From positions 62,001-126,000 of the forward strand of contig NZ_RRYI01000010.1 in the NCBI RefSeq assembly GCF_003931565.1: 64,000 nt of DNA, written 5' to 3'. Each line of letters starts with the position of its first letter. The stretch's first letter is position 1. The notes under the pieces were generated by a model. The model was not told the origin of the DNA, searched no databases, and saw nothing but the letters and a program-made list of their open reading frames with translations. The position numbers and the translations under genes are program-made. Below, one piece after another: positions 1 through 8,088 of this stretch. This DNA is from Caulobacter sp. 602-1. Lineage in GTDB: Bacteria > Pseudomonadota > Alphaproteobacteria > Caulobacterales > Caulobacteraceae.

Positions 1-1
1 G

Positions 2-412
2 GGAAAGATCGGCCCGCACGCGGCCAAGGCTCTGGAGCGGGCCTATGTCCGCGACCCGGCCTTGGCCGGCGAGACCGCTTCGGGCCGTACGCAAAGGGCG
101 ATCCGGGTCCTGCAGCTTGAAGCCGAGGTCCGCGCCGACCCGCGCTTGCGCGCCGATCGGTTCGTCGAGCGTTGGCAGGGCCTGGAGCGTCAACGCTCGG
201 CGCTGCATCGCGCGGGCGACATGACCGGGGCCGGCCAGGTCAAGGAGCGTATGGGCGCCATGGCCAAGAGCCTGGAGCGCGATCCGCAGATGGAGTCGCT
301 CCTGCGCGACCGCAGGCCTGAGCTTGGGCTGCCTTCCGAGATAGGGCGCACCGTGGGTCAGGGCTTGTCGCAATACCTGGGCCTCGGCCAAGGCCGTGGG
401 CTTGGCTTGTAG
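2..412 (+). CDS. Ti-type conjugative relaxase TraA, C-terminal end (truncated by window edge)
   Basis: The reading frame is open from base 2 and has no start inside the window, so only the last 136 residues are seen. The basic, Arg/Glu-rich helical tail with 'SLERDPQMESLLRDRRPELGL' near the end and a Gly-Leu-rich terminus (LGLGQGRGLGL) matches what I recall of the C-terminus of TraA/MobA-MobL relaxases of rhizobial-type conjugative plasmids and ICEs. These relaxases nick oriT and carry the single strand into the recipient; the nicking domain would lie upstream, outside the window. The next gene starts 9 bp downstream, so the two are probably co-transcribed. The family call rests on the tail only. 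Confidence 0.65.
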   Translation, partial: GKIGPHAAKALERAYVRDPALAGETASGRTQRAIRVLQLEAEVRADPRLRADRFVERWQGLERQRSALHRAGDMTGAGQVKERMGAMAKSLERDPQMESLLRDRRPELGLPSEIGRTVGQGLSQYLGLGQGRGLGL

Positions 413-421
413 GAGACGGCG

Positions 422-1087
422 ATGGATCAGGATGTCGAACCGGAAGAACGGGCCGATCCGGCGGTCGCAGCGTTCGAGGCGCTTCGGCGTGAGGTGGCGT
501 TGCTCAACGTCGCCATCGCAGGTCTGGCGGCCGAGCGGGCGGCGGCGCCCGACTACAATGAAACCCTCGGCGAAATTGCCAAAGGCGTGTCGTTGGCAGT
601 CGGGCGGCTCGGGAAGATATTGGTCAGCCCGGCCTTGGCGATGAGCCCTGCCGAAGTGGCGCAAAGGATCGCGGCGGCGGGCGAAGCGGCTCGATGGCAG
701 GACCGGGCGGCTTTGCACCAGGCGCAGGAGCGCTTTGCCCGCGCGACGAACGATCTTGAGCGTTGGATCGATGGCGCGCGCCTGGCGACCAATCAGAACC
801 GGCGCCTGGGTCAGATAGCTTGCGCCGGGATTGTCACGGGCCTGCTTCTTGGCGCTTGGCTGCCTGGCGCGGTGGCTCGGGTCGCGCCGGAACGGTGGGC
901 CTGGCCCGAAAAAATGGCGGCGCATGTTCTCCGCATGGCGCCTTGGCCAGCCGGCGAGCGCATGCTGGCGGTCGCGGACCCGATGCGCTGGCAAGCGATG
1001 GTCGCCGCCAAGACCAACGATCGCGCCGAAGAGCGTTGCGCGCCTAGGCTCGGTTCGCGCGGAGCCGAGAACCGGAGACATCGCTGA
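422..1087 (+). CDS. DUF6118-like protein of conjugative elements
   Basis: This is a 221-residue protein whose ATG follows a GGAGACG ribosome site and lies 9 bp after the relaxase stop. The N-terminal two thirds are acidic and helical. One hydrophobic stretch at about residues 137-156 (IACAGIVTGLLLGAWLPGAV) could be a membrane anchor, followed by a Trp-rich tail. The layout and its position directly after a TraA-type relaxase recall the DUF6118 family that accompanies TraA in sphingomonad and Caulobacter mobile elements; this is recollection. The function is unknown. The last 20 residues look like read-through of low-complexity sequence, so the true C-terminus may be frayed. The 245 bp after it, up to the tRNA, show no gene. 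Confidence 0.5.
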   Translation: MDQDVEPEERADPAVAAFEALRREVALLNVAIAGLAAERAAAPDYNETLGEIAKGVSLAVGRLGKILVSPALAMSPAEVAQRIAAAGEAARWQDRAALHQAQERFARATNDLERWIDGARLATNQNRRLGQIACAGIVTGLLLGAWLPGAVARVAPERWAWPEKMAAHVLRMAPWPAGERMLAVADPMRWQAMVAAKTNDRAEERCAPRLGSRGAENRRHR

Positions 1088-1332
1088 GCCGGGGCCACCC
1101 CGCGACACCGAGGACCAAAAGCCTGCAATTAGGCGGGTTGACAACGATGACGATAAGTAGCAATTATGGGGTGCGCATGATCAGTCCACTCTGGTGGGGC
1201 GCTGAGCAACCGATCGAGCTCGGCATCCCTTGCCCACGAAACGATCGCGCGAAATTCTGAGTTGCGGCCCCGCCGACGCTCCTGTATCGAACGCCCTCCC
1301 CCGCCGACGTGATTTGCGTCGTCGACCCGGAT

Positions 1333-1406
1333 GGCCCGGTGGCGGAGTGGTTACGCAGCGGACTGCAAATCCGTGCACCCCGGTTCGATTCCGGGCCGGG
1401 CCTCCA
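1333..1406 (+). tRNA. tRNA-Cys (GCA)
   Basis: A 74-nt cloverleaf. The acceptor stem GGCCCGG pairs with CCGGGCC at 1396-1402, followed by U and an encoded CCA at 1404-1406. The anticodon loop is CTGCAAA with anticodon GCA, and the T loop is TTCGATT. It reads toward the IS remnant, and conjugative-element debris lies on its 5' side. I saw no second copy of its 3' end in the window, so it is not shown to be an attachment site here. Confidence 0.95.
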
Positions 1407-1500
1407 AATATCTCACGAATACTTTTGATTACAGTATTCACCAAGATGCGCCTGCGGCTCGCCAACCAGCGTTAGTCCCCTTTCAAGGCTGTTACTCGGC

Positions 1501-1867
1501 CTATCCTGAAGCGCCTTCATCGAGGCCTGGAGCCAGGCAAGCGGGATCGATCGACGGGCGACGCGAACGGCGCTTGCGCACCGCCAGGCCCTCCTCGCGA
1601 TAGAGCCGGTAGATCCGGTTCTTGCCCGAAGGCTCGCCCTCCCGCCGCAACAGCACGAACAGCCGCCGAAAGCCGAACCGCCGACGCTCGGCGGCCAGGC
1701 CGCGCAGACGCTCACGCAGTTCGGTGTCGGGCGCGCGCCGGGACCGGTAGCGGACCATTTTGCGATCGGCCTGAACCACGACGCAGGCCCGCCGCTGGCT
1801 CATCCCCAGGGCGCTCCGGAGATGGGCCACGCCCTCGCGCCGGGCGGCGGGCCCTACCATTTTTTTG
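1501..1867 (-). pseudogene. IS3-family transposase OrfB, 3'-truncated
   Basis: The frame just after the A7 slippery run encodes the OrfB N-terminus: a helix-turn-helix-like region (HLRSALGMSQRRACVVV) followed by 'DTELRERLRGLAAERRRFGFRRL' and 'NRIYRLYREEGLAVRKR'. These are hallmarks of the HTH_21 part of IS3 OrfB. Recognisable homology ends near position 1555, after VRKRRSRR. The tail down to the stop at 1501 is not OrfB-like. The rve/DDE catalytic domain is missing, so this is a dead remnant. Confidence 0.85.
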
Positions 1868-2120
1868 ACAGCAGCTCCTGCAGCGCCGCCTTGTCCAGCA
1901 TGGCGTCGGCCAGCAGCCGCTTGAGCTTGGCGTTCTCGTCCTCCAGCGTCCGCAGCCGCTGGGCCTCCGACACGCTCATCCCGCCGAACTTGGCCCTCCA
2001 CGCGTAGATCGTGCCTTCCGAAACCCCATGCTTGCGGGCCAGCTCGCCCGCCTTGACCCCAGCGTCGTTCTCCCGAAGGATCCCGATGATCTGCTCTTCG
2101 GTAAATCTCGCTCGCTTCAT
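1854..2120 (-). CDS. IS3-family transposase OrfA
   Basis: An 88-residue protein starting MKRARFTEEQIIGIL, with the helix-turn-helix region 'ELARKHGVSEGTIYAWRAKFGG' type at about residues 27-48 and a leucine-zipper-like helix (LRTLEDENAKLKRLLAD) after it. This is the full length usual for OrfA, which binds the inverted repeats. A run of seven A on the coding strand (complement of 1860-1866) near its end is the expected site for the programmed -1 frameshift that makes the OrfAB transposase. OrfA alone does not transpose; in intact elements it represses. Confidence 0.9.
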   Translation of the reverse strand: MKRARFTEEQIIGILRENDAGVKAGELARKHGVSEGTIYAWRAKFGGMSVSEAQRLRTLEDENAKLKRLLADAMLDKAALQELLSKKW

Positions 2121-2181
2121 GTCCGTCCTCTCAAGGTTCGGACTCTAGCGCCGCGTGGAGGAAATTCTCAGGGGCAGGTCA

Positions 2182-2408
2182 CTAGGTACCTTCGTCTTCT
2201 CGCCCCGCTCCGGAAGCACCTTCAGAAGCCCATGGACTGGCCACCCTGGCGATAACGATGGCCTTCGGTGACGAATCGAGATGTCGCTGGAGGGCATTTT
2301 AGGCAAATTTCACAAACTGACGCGCGCGACGAATAAAGTTCTCGAATATACTGGCGCGATCGAATACACGACCCCAGAGATCAATATCTCCTACACAGTG
2401 AAGAGACG
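2182..2408 (+). other. non-coding gap with a possible gene tail next to the IS end
   Basis: Directly outside the IS inverted repeat, bases 2184-2255 read as a short in-frame tail ending 'LAPLRKHLQKPMDWPPWR' and a stop. It could be the end of a gene cut off by the insertion sequence, but it is too short to identify. The rest, 2256-2408, is AT-richer and should hold the promoter of the downstream SDR gene; I see no clear -35/-10 pair. The gene's ribosome site is GAAGAGACG at about 2400. Confidence 0.35.
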
Positions 2409-3410
2409 ATGACTATAGCGATCAACGACGTAACCAACTCGGTTCAATCGTTCGCGGGCGAACGCATCCTGATCACTGGCGCGTCCGGCTTCATCGGCAC
2501 GCACTTGGCGCGACGCCTACAGGGTGCGGACGCGGAATTGATCTGCCTGGACTTGAAGCCGCCGCGCGAGACCCTGGCGAATGCGGAGTATATCCTGGGT
2601 GACGTGCGAAATTTGTCCGCAGTCGACCTTCCCAGTGTGCACCGCATCTTCAATCTGGCTGCGATCCACACGACCCCAGGTCACCCGGATCACGAATATT
2701 ACGATACCAACGTCAACGGGGCCCTGGAAGTCACCCGGCTCGCCAATCGCCAAGGCGTCGAGCACGTGACGTTCACGAGCTCCATTTCGATCTATGGCCC
2801 CTCGGAAGAGCGGAAAACCGAAACCAGCACGCCGGCCCCGGTTTCGGCCTACGGCAAATCGAAGCTCATGGCCGAGAAGATCCACCGCGATTGGCAGGAA
2901 GCCGCTTCCGGCCGGAAGCTGACCGTCATTCGCCCGGCGGTCGTGTTCGGCCCCGGCGAAGGCGGCAACTTCGCGCGCATGGCGTCTCTGCTGAAGCGCG
3001 GCTTCTTTGTCTTCCCCGGCCGCCGCGATACGATCAAGTCCTGTATCTATGTCGAAGACCTGATCGAAATGATGCTAGTGGCCGGCGCCAATTCGGACAT
3101 GGTGACGACGCTGAACGGCAGCTATCCGGAATGCCCCACGCTGGAAGACATCGTCCTGACTTTACAGGGCCGATACTTCCCGAAGGCCAAGTTGATCGAT
3201 GCCCCCCTCGGCGTCGTGATGAGCGCCGCCAAGACGCTGTCGGCCCTTAACGGATTCGGCGTCGGCATCCATCCCGACCGGGTGACCAAGCTGGTCCGCT
3301 CCACCCATGTCTATCCGGAGTGGGCGGCGAGCCGGAATCTGTTCGCCAAGCAGGCCTTCGTCTCAGGCATCGAGCGCTGGGCCGACGCCACGCATAGGTC
3401 GTTTGTCTAG
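2409..3410 (+). CDS. NAD-dependent epimerase/dehydratase (extended SDR)
   Basis: A 333-residue soluble enzyme. A Rossmann nucleotide-binding loop GASGFIGTHLA lies at about residues 24-34, an acidic residue that would bind the NAD ribose follows strand 2 (ICLDLK), and the catalytic S...YxxxK appears as SSISIYG and SAYGKSK at about residues 145-149. 'RPAVVFGPGEGGNFARM' is the usual substrate loop. Extended SDRs of this kind epimerise, dehydrate or reduce NDP-sugars; the exact substrate cannot be read. It sits at the edge of the polysaccharide cluster, alone on the plus strand, ending tail-to-tail with the glycosidase gene across a repeat-like spacer. Confidence 0.85.
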   Translation: MTIAINDVTNSVQSFAGERILITGASGFIGTHLARRLQGADAELICLDLKPPRETLANAEYILGDVRNLSAVDLPSVHRIFNLAAIHTTPGHPDHEYYDTNVNGALEVTRLANRQGVEHVTFTSSISIYGPSEERKTETSTPAPVSAYGKSKLMAEKIHRDWQEAASGRKLTVIRPAVVFGPGEGGNFARMASLLKRGFFVFPGRRDTIKSCIYVEDLIEMMLVAGANSDMVTTLNGSYPECPTLEDIVLTLQGRYFPKAKLIDAPLGVVMSAAKTLSALNGFGVGIHPDRVTKLVRSTHVYPEWAASRNLFAKQAFVSGIERWADATHRSFV

Positions 3411-3506
3411 AGCGTTTTGATCCAATCGAAACGATCGGGGTCAACTGAATCTCAGGTAAAGCATTCGGAGCAGTTCACCGTCATTTGAATCGGTGAATGC
3501 TCTGGA
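3409..3506 (+). repeat. intergenic mosaic/REP-like palindromic element
   Basis: The spacer between the two convergent genes is almost filled by nested inverted repeats. TTCACCG (3474-3480) faces CGGTGAA (3491-3497), and AGCATTC (3460-3466) faces GAATGCT (3495-3501), so two alternative hairpins are possible. It begins TAGAGCGTTTTGATCC and ends ATGCTCTGGAG, a style I associate with RIME/REP-type intergenic elements of alphaproteobacteria. It may also act as the terminator for both genes. No second copy was found in this window. Confidence 0.5.
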
Positions 3507-3531
3507 GCGCCGTGAGGGATGGGAAAGCGCC

Positions 3532-5232
3532 TCAAGCCTCCGCCTCAACCCGATAAAGGGTTGCGTAAAATCTGACTTCGTCAAAGTCCTTGCTCGCGCC
3601 AGTCGGCCCCGCTGCGAAATCGATCGCCTGGCCAGCCTGCGCCTCGAACGTGTGATCGAAGCCGATGGTCTCGCCGATCAGCGTCCTTTCAGAGAGAATC
3701 TTACCATCTTGCGCCACCGAGACATGGGTGCCGTCGCCTTTTGGCCCACGCGACCATTGACCGATCACCCGGCACCTAGCGTTCTCTGCGAAAGTATATC
3801 GCCGCGTGACCACTACTGGCGTCCGCCCAACAAAAGAAGGGTGCAGGGAGTCGTTGGAGATTTTGGAGAATGCGGCCAGCCGATCCGTCCACACGGTCGG
3901 ATCCTCGGTCGCCAGCGTCAGCTCCCGTTCCGCCTTGCCGGAAACAGAGAGATATCGCCACCCAGCGTGACCTTGGATCGTCGAGAAGCCTTCATAAGCA
4001 TCCGAGATCACCGCCGCGCCAGGCAGTTGCTCTGTAATCTCCCCCCCGAAGATGGCAATGGGGTCCTGGCCGATCACGTAGGATTCGCGCGGAGGCAGCG
4101 CGTCTCCCGTCGCCCCGACGACCCGGTCGGCCTGCCGTACTAGGATTGTCGTCTGCCCCCATTGCGACCACACGATCACGAAAGGCCCCACCTTGGGCGA
4201 GACGAACTTCAGGGCATAGGTCTTGGGCTGCAGGGAAGCGCTGCCAACTGGCTGGGCGTCGTCGAGAAGTGGTAGCCAGTATCTCCAGGCCCTGCCCGCG
4301 CTCGTTACAGCCCCCTCCGTGTCAAGCAGTCCGCTGGAGAATGTGGCGTTCGACTGAGCCAGATAATAGGAGGCGTGATCAAGAGGCGCCGCACGGCAAA
4401 CCGCCATGAGCCGCGCCACCTCCGAAGCCGTTTTAACATTGCCAAACTCGGTGGCCCAGACGCCAAGACGGCCATGACCCCGCTCATCCAGCCAGGACCT
4501 CAGCAGGGACAGGTTGGTCAGCAGCTTTTCAGGCGCGCCGTAAGGGTGGACCGCCACACCGTCGATCACCTCCCCCAATCCGGCGTCGAAGCACCACTCC
4601 AGGAACCCCATTGGTACGCCGACGCTGGCCCCCCCCAGGATCTTTATATGGTCATAGGCCGGGTCAGCGCGCATCGCGTCGTGTACCGATCGGGTCAGCG
4701 CCGCCAAAGGCGACGCCACGAGACGGGGGCTATAACCGCCCCCGAAGCTGCCATTCGCTTCGTTCCAAACTTCCACTGCGGCGATTAGGTCTGGATAGCG
4801 CCCGCTTTGCCTATGCGCATAGCGGTCAAGAAGCGCCATGGCGTAACGCGAAAAGCCCGCCCGCGCCGCCTCCGTCGCCGGAAAGGCGAAATCGTTGTCA
4901 GCATACGACTTGTTCGAGAACGTGAACTCGAGGATCAGCTTGGCTCCGGAACGATGGATCGTGTCCATCACCGTGTCAGCGTAACTCCAGTTATAGACAC
5001 CGCGTGTCGGCTCGAACCGCGCCCAGAACACTTCATCCCGAACAAAGGTAGGTAAAAGACTGGCCGATCTCAATGCCTCGATCGACGCCACGGAGGCGCC
5101 GCTATGTCCCAGATGGGCCTGAACACCGAAGCGCCGAATGCCCGCTACGTCGGTCCGAGCAACTTTCGCTTCCACGTATCTCGGGGCCAGCACAAAAATA
5201 CTGGCTAATATGGCGTCGCGACGACTTAACAT
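3532..5232 (-). CDS. secreted clan GH-A glycoside hydrolase (GH39-like)
   Basis: A 566-residue protein using the ATG at 5232 (MLSRRDAILASIFVLAPRYVEA, a signal peptide with a Tat-like twin Arg); a longer frame to 5313 would bury the signal. The acid/base motif VEVWNEANG has its Glu at residue 158 and the nucleophile motif VWATEFGN its Glu at residue 262, as in retaining (beta/alpha)8 glycosidases. The C-terminal ~220 residues look beta-rich and may bind carbohydrate. It probably cleaves the polysaccharide made by its neighbours, during synthesis or release. The substrate is unknown. It is divergent from the GT4 gene across a 194-bp gap containing a palindrome. Confidence 0.75.
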   Translation of the reverse strand: MLSRRDAILASIFVLAPRYVEAKVARTDVAGIRRFGVQAHLGHSGASVASIEALRSASLLPTFVRDEVFWARFEPTRGVYNWSYADTVMDTIHRSGAKLILEFTFSNKSYADNDFAFPATEAARAGFSRYAMALLDRYAHRQSGRYPDLIAAVEVWNEANGSFGGGYSPRLVASPLAALTRSVHDAMRADPAYDHIKILGGASVGVPMGFLEWCFDAGLGEVIDGVAVHPYGAPEKLLTNLSLLRSWLDERGHGRLGVWATEFGNVKTASEVARLMAVCRAAPLDHASYYLAQSNATFSSGLLDTEGAVTSAGRAWRYWLPLLDDAQPVGSASLQPKTYALKFVSPKVGPFVIVWSQWGQTTILVRQADRVVGATGDALPPRESYVIGQDPIAIFGGEITEQLPGAAVISDAYEGFSTIQGHAGWRYLSVSGKAERELTLATEDPTVWTDRLAAFSKISNDSLHPSFVGRTPVVVTRRYTFAENARCRVIGQWSRGPKGDGTHVSVAQDGKILSERTLIGETIGFDHTFEAQAGQAIDFAAGPTGASKDFDEVRFYATLYRVEAEA

Positions 5233-5311
5233 GACGCTCCAACAACTAGAATGGCCGCCCAGATCGATCTTTAGATTAGATCTCGCGCGATAACATCTTG
5301 AACATGAAGGC

Positions 5312-5330
5312 ATTCCACAATATGTGGAAT
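5312..5330. promoter_or_regulatory. perfect palindrome between divergent glycosidase and glycosyltransferase genes
   Basis: ATTCCACA and TGTGGAAT are exact inverted arms separated by ATA (19 bp in all). The site lies 80 bp before the glycosidase start and about 97 bp before the glycosyltransferase start, a typical place for a dimeric regulator. No regulator gene is adjacent. Confidence 0.45.
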
Positions 5331-5426
5331 TTCGCGAACTTCTTGCACTAGCAAGAATAATTCCAACGCATCGCTGCTCAAATTCCCACGTGATTGGGGC
5401 CTGATTTTGACTGACAGTGTGGCGGA

Positions 5427-6656
5427 ATGTTACGGGGGTCGTCCAAATTGAAGATTTTGATTGCCAACATTATCTACCCGACGCCTCAACATCCGAAAAT
5501 CGTTGGAGGCGCCGAACGGTCGGTTAAAAACCTTGCTGAAGCCGCTGTCGCCGCCGGCCATGAGGTCACCGTCGTTCGCGGCCTGCCGCCGGGCCTGTCG
5601 CCGCAAGTGGAACAAGTCGGGGGCGTGAAGGTGGTTTGCTGCCCAATCGAGAACCGTTACTGGCCGTTCGATGGGCAGCCGCACAGCGTCCTGGACAAGG
5701 CGCGGTGGCATCTCGCCGATGACGTCGGCCAATATACGAGCATCGTGCGCGAAGAGGTGGAGGCCTTCCGCCCGGACGTCATTCACACCAACAATCTGGC
5801 TGGACTCTCGACGGCAGTCTGGTCAATGGCCAGCACGCTGGGCATCGGAATTGTTCACACCTTGCGCGACTATTATCTACTTTGCCCGAAGAGCACCCTA
5901 TTCAAGAAGCGGGACGTTTGCGGCTCTCCGTGTCTGGACTGCCGCTTGTTTACGCAGCGCCGACGCGCGCGAACTGGCCTAGTCGACGTCGTGGTCGGCA
6001 ATAGTCAGAAAACCCTCGACCTGCACTTGGAACAGGGCTTGTTTCCGAACGCGGTCTGGAAAGGCGCGATCCACAACGTCTCTGAACGGGTGCTCACTAC
6101 CCCGCCAGCCGCCCCCGAAACGCTCGTGCGGTTTGGTTACATTGGCCGCGTGACCATCGATAAAGGGGTCGAGGAATTGGCTGAGGCCTACGGCCAAATG
6201 CGTGGTGCGGCGCGCCTCGTGATCGCTGGCGAGGCGGACCCCGCGATACAGGCGCGCTTGCAGGCGCTCGCTGGCTCTAAGCCGATCGACTTCCTTGGCT
6301 TCGTCTCACCCGATGCTTTTTACAATCAAGTCGACGTCGTGGTCGCGCCATCGCTCTGGCACGAGCCCCTGCCGCGCTCGATCCTGGAAGCCTTCGCCTA
6401 TGGGCGTCCGGCGCTCGGCTCGACGCGCGGCGGGATACCAGAAGCGCTCGGAACCGGCGGCTGGCTGTTCGATCCCAGCGACACCACCTCGCTACTTCAC
6501 ATGCTGGAGCATCTGAGCAGCTCGTTGGATGAAGTTCGCAAAAAAGCTCTGATAGCCGCTGATCTGGCCAACCGGTTCCGCCCCACCGAAGTCATTGAGA
6601 AATATCTCAATGTCTATGAGCGCGCGCGAGACAATCGCGCCGAGAACCGCGCCTAA
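5427..6656 (+). CDS. GT4-family glycosyltransferase
   Basis: A 409-residue GT-B retaining glycosyltransferase. The N-terminal domain opens with KILIANIIYPTPQHPKIVGGAE, the acceptor-side Gly loop. The C-terminal domain has 'FGYIGRVTIDKGVEELAEAY' and the E-x7-E donor motif HEPLPRSILEAF at about residues 312-323. A Cys-rich loop (CPKSTLF...CGSPCLDCRLF) between the domains could bind metal. It would add a sugar to a lipid-linked repeat on the inner face of the membrane. It overlaps or abuts the flippase gene downstream, so they form one operon. The start may instead be the TTG at 5448. Confidence 0.88.
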   Translation: MLRGSSKLKILIANIIYPTPQHPKIVGGAERSVKNLAEAAVAAGHEVTVVRGLPPGLSPQVEQVGGVKVVCCPIENRYWPFDGQPHSVLDKARWHLADDVGQYTSIVREEVEAFRPDVIHTNNLAGLSTAVWSMASTLGIGIVHTLRDYYLLCPKSTLFKKRDVCGSPCLDCRLFTQRRRARTGLVDVVVGNSQKTLDLHLEQGLFPNAVWKGAIHNVSERVLTTPPAAPETLVRFGYIGRVTIDKGVEELAEAYGQMRGAARLVIAGEADPAIQARLQALAGSKPIDFLGFVSPDAFYNQVDVVVAPSLWHEPLPRSILEAFAYGRPALGSTRGGIPEALGTGGWLFDPSDTTSLLHMLEHLSSSLDEVRKKALIAADLANRFRPTEVIEKYLNVYERARDNRAENRA

Positions 6657-8088
6657 CACGCACCTCCGCCTTCAGGTCCCCATGTCCAAGCTGTTTACTC
6701 TCGCGGCATACTTCTATCAGAGCATCGCCGGCTTGGTGCTGGTCCTGTGCGTCAGCCGTATCGTGTCGGCAAGTGAATACAGCCAGTATTCGCTGGCTGT
6801 AGCGACTAGCCAGGCGATGGCCATCGCCGCCTTCGAATGGGTGAGACTGGCGGCGACGCGTTTCTACCCTGCCGAAACCGACGCGGCGACCCGACGCAAA
6901 CTGGCTTCGGTGTGGGCGGCGTTCGTCGGCGGCGTGGCCCTTCTCCTGACGATCACGCTCTTCGTCGGCGTGATCCAGCGCCGTCCGATCGAAGCCGCGT
7001 TGATCTTCGTTGTCGCGCTGCTGCAAGGTGGAACGGACCTGCAGCTGACCCTGGCCCGCTTCCGCGGCCAGCTCTTGCTGTTCTCTCAGTTGCAGTGCGC
7101 GCGCGCGACCTTGCTGATCATCGGAACGCTGGCCGGGGCCACACTCAGCGGCCAGGCCCAGGGAGGCCTTCTTGGCCTCGCGGCGGCTTACGTCACGACC
7201 GCGCTACTATTTGGATTTGTGGATACCAAGTCTCTCAAGGTGAACCTAGCAGAGGCCAATCGCGAGGATCTCGCCGCCTTCTTGCGTTACGGCGCGACCG
7301 CCTCCGGCGCATCCACCATTCATCTGATCGTGCCGCTGGTCCTGCGGTGGGGCGCAGCACGTGTCATAGGTCTGACGGATTTCGCGGGCTTCGCCCTAGC
7401 GATGGATCTCATGCAGAAGCCTTTCGCCACCCTCATTACAGCCCTGCAGGGCATCGTCTATCCGCCAGTCGTGGCCGAACACCGCACGACGCCGGACGGT
7501 TCGCGGCCGTCTCTGACCAAGCTCTATCAGATCCATATCGTCGCGACCCTGCTCACGTTAGGCGGCTGCCTCGCGTTCATTCCCGAATTCGGCCAGTTGT
7601 TCGCGCCGGCCAGTTTCCGCGCCATCTTTCTGCAGGCCGCGCCCTGGGCGACGATCCTTTTCGCATTCCATGCCTTGCTGCAGAACACGGTCGGGGTGGC
7701 CGCTCATCTACTGCGGCGCGCAAACCGCCTGGTCATCAATGCAACGGTGGAATTGTTCACCGTTAGCGCCGGTGCCGCGGGTGCCACGATGCTCTTTGGA
7801 CCCGCGCCTAGCACGATCTTCATGGGCGCCGCGATCGGAGCCGCGGTCAGCCTGATGTTCGCCGCGCCCGTTGCGACCTGGATCCCCTGCCGCCTTCCCT
7901 GGCGCAGCGCCCTTATCGCCGGCGCGGCGGTCGTCTGCATGACGGCCAGCGCGACCTTCGAAGCCTCTTCGCTGATCGCAACCGTCGCGACAAAGGCCGT
8001 GGTCGCCGGCATCGCCTGCGGTTCAGCCATGCTTCTCGCGAACGTGCTCGGAGTCAGGAGTCGGTTGGCGCGGATTTGGCGTCTATAA
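6610..8088 (+). CDS. Wzx-like polysaccharide flippase
   Basis: A roughly 490-residue integral membrane protein with about a dozen hydrophobic helices spaced along its length, of the polysaccharide-transport/MOP type (YFYQSIAGLVLVLCVSRIVSASEYSQYSLA near the start). Wzx flips the undecaprenyl-linked repeat unit to the periplasm. Starts at 6595 (TTG), 6610, 6616 or 6682 are possible. 6610 has a GAGA-type site before it but overlaps the upstream gene, while 6682 would avoid overlap but lacks a ribosome site. Its 3' end overlaps the convergent acetyltransferase gene by 35 bp. Confidence 0.85.
   Translation: MSMSARETIAPRTAPNTHLRLQVPMSKLFTLAAYFYQSIAGLVLVLCVSRIVSASEYSQYSLAVATSQAMAIAAFEWVRLAATRFYPAETDAATRRKLASVWAAFVGGVALLLTITLFVGVIQRRPIEAALIFVVALLQGGTDLQLTLARFRGQLLLFSQLQCARATLLIIGTLAGATLSGQAQGGLLGLAAAYVTTALLFGFVDTKSLKVNLAEANREDLAAFLRYGATASGASTIHLIVPLVLRWGAARVIGLTDFAGFALAMDLMQKPFATLITALQGIVYPPVVAEHRTTPDGSRPSLTKLYQIHIVATLLTLGGCLAFIPEFGQLFAPASFRAIFLQAAPWATILFAFHALLQNTVGVAAHLLRRANRLVINATVELFTVSAGAAGATMLFGPAPSTIFMGAAIGAAVSLMFAAPVATWIPCRLPWRSALIAGAAVVCMTASATFEASSLIATVATKAVVAGIACGSAMLLANVLGVRSRLARIWRL

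Larger units (their letters stand above)
1501..2181 (-). mobile_element. truncated IS3-family insertion sequence (IS407/IS51-like)
   Basis: The left end is intact: a terminal inverted repeat reading TGACCTGCCCCTGA (complement of 2168-2181) precedes orfA by about 47 bp. OrfA is complete. OrfB stops after about 120 of an expected ~270-280 residues, and no matching right inverted repeat is visible down to the tRNA-Cys. The DDE integrase core, normally in the missing part of orfB, is absent, so the element cannot move on its own. The missing end faces the tRNA-Cys, suggesting a deletion between this element and the conjugative remnant. Confidence 0.85.

Noticed and set aside
1333..1406. tRNA-Cys as attachment site of the conjugative element
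   Set aside because: No second copy of its 3' end is visible in the window, and the conjugative genes lie on its 5' side.
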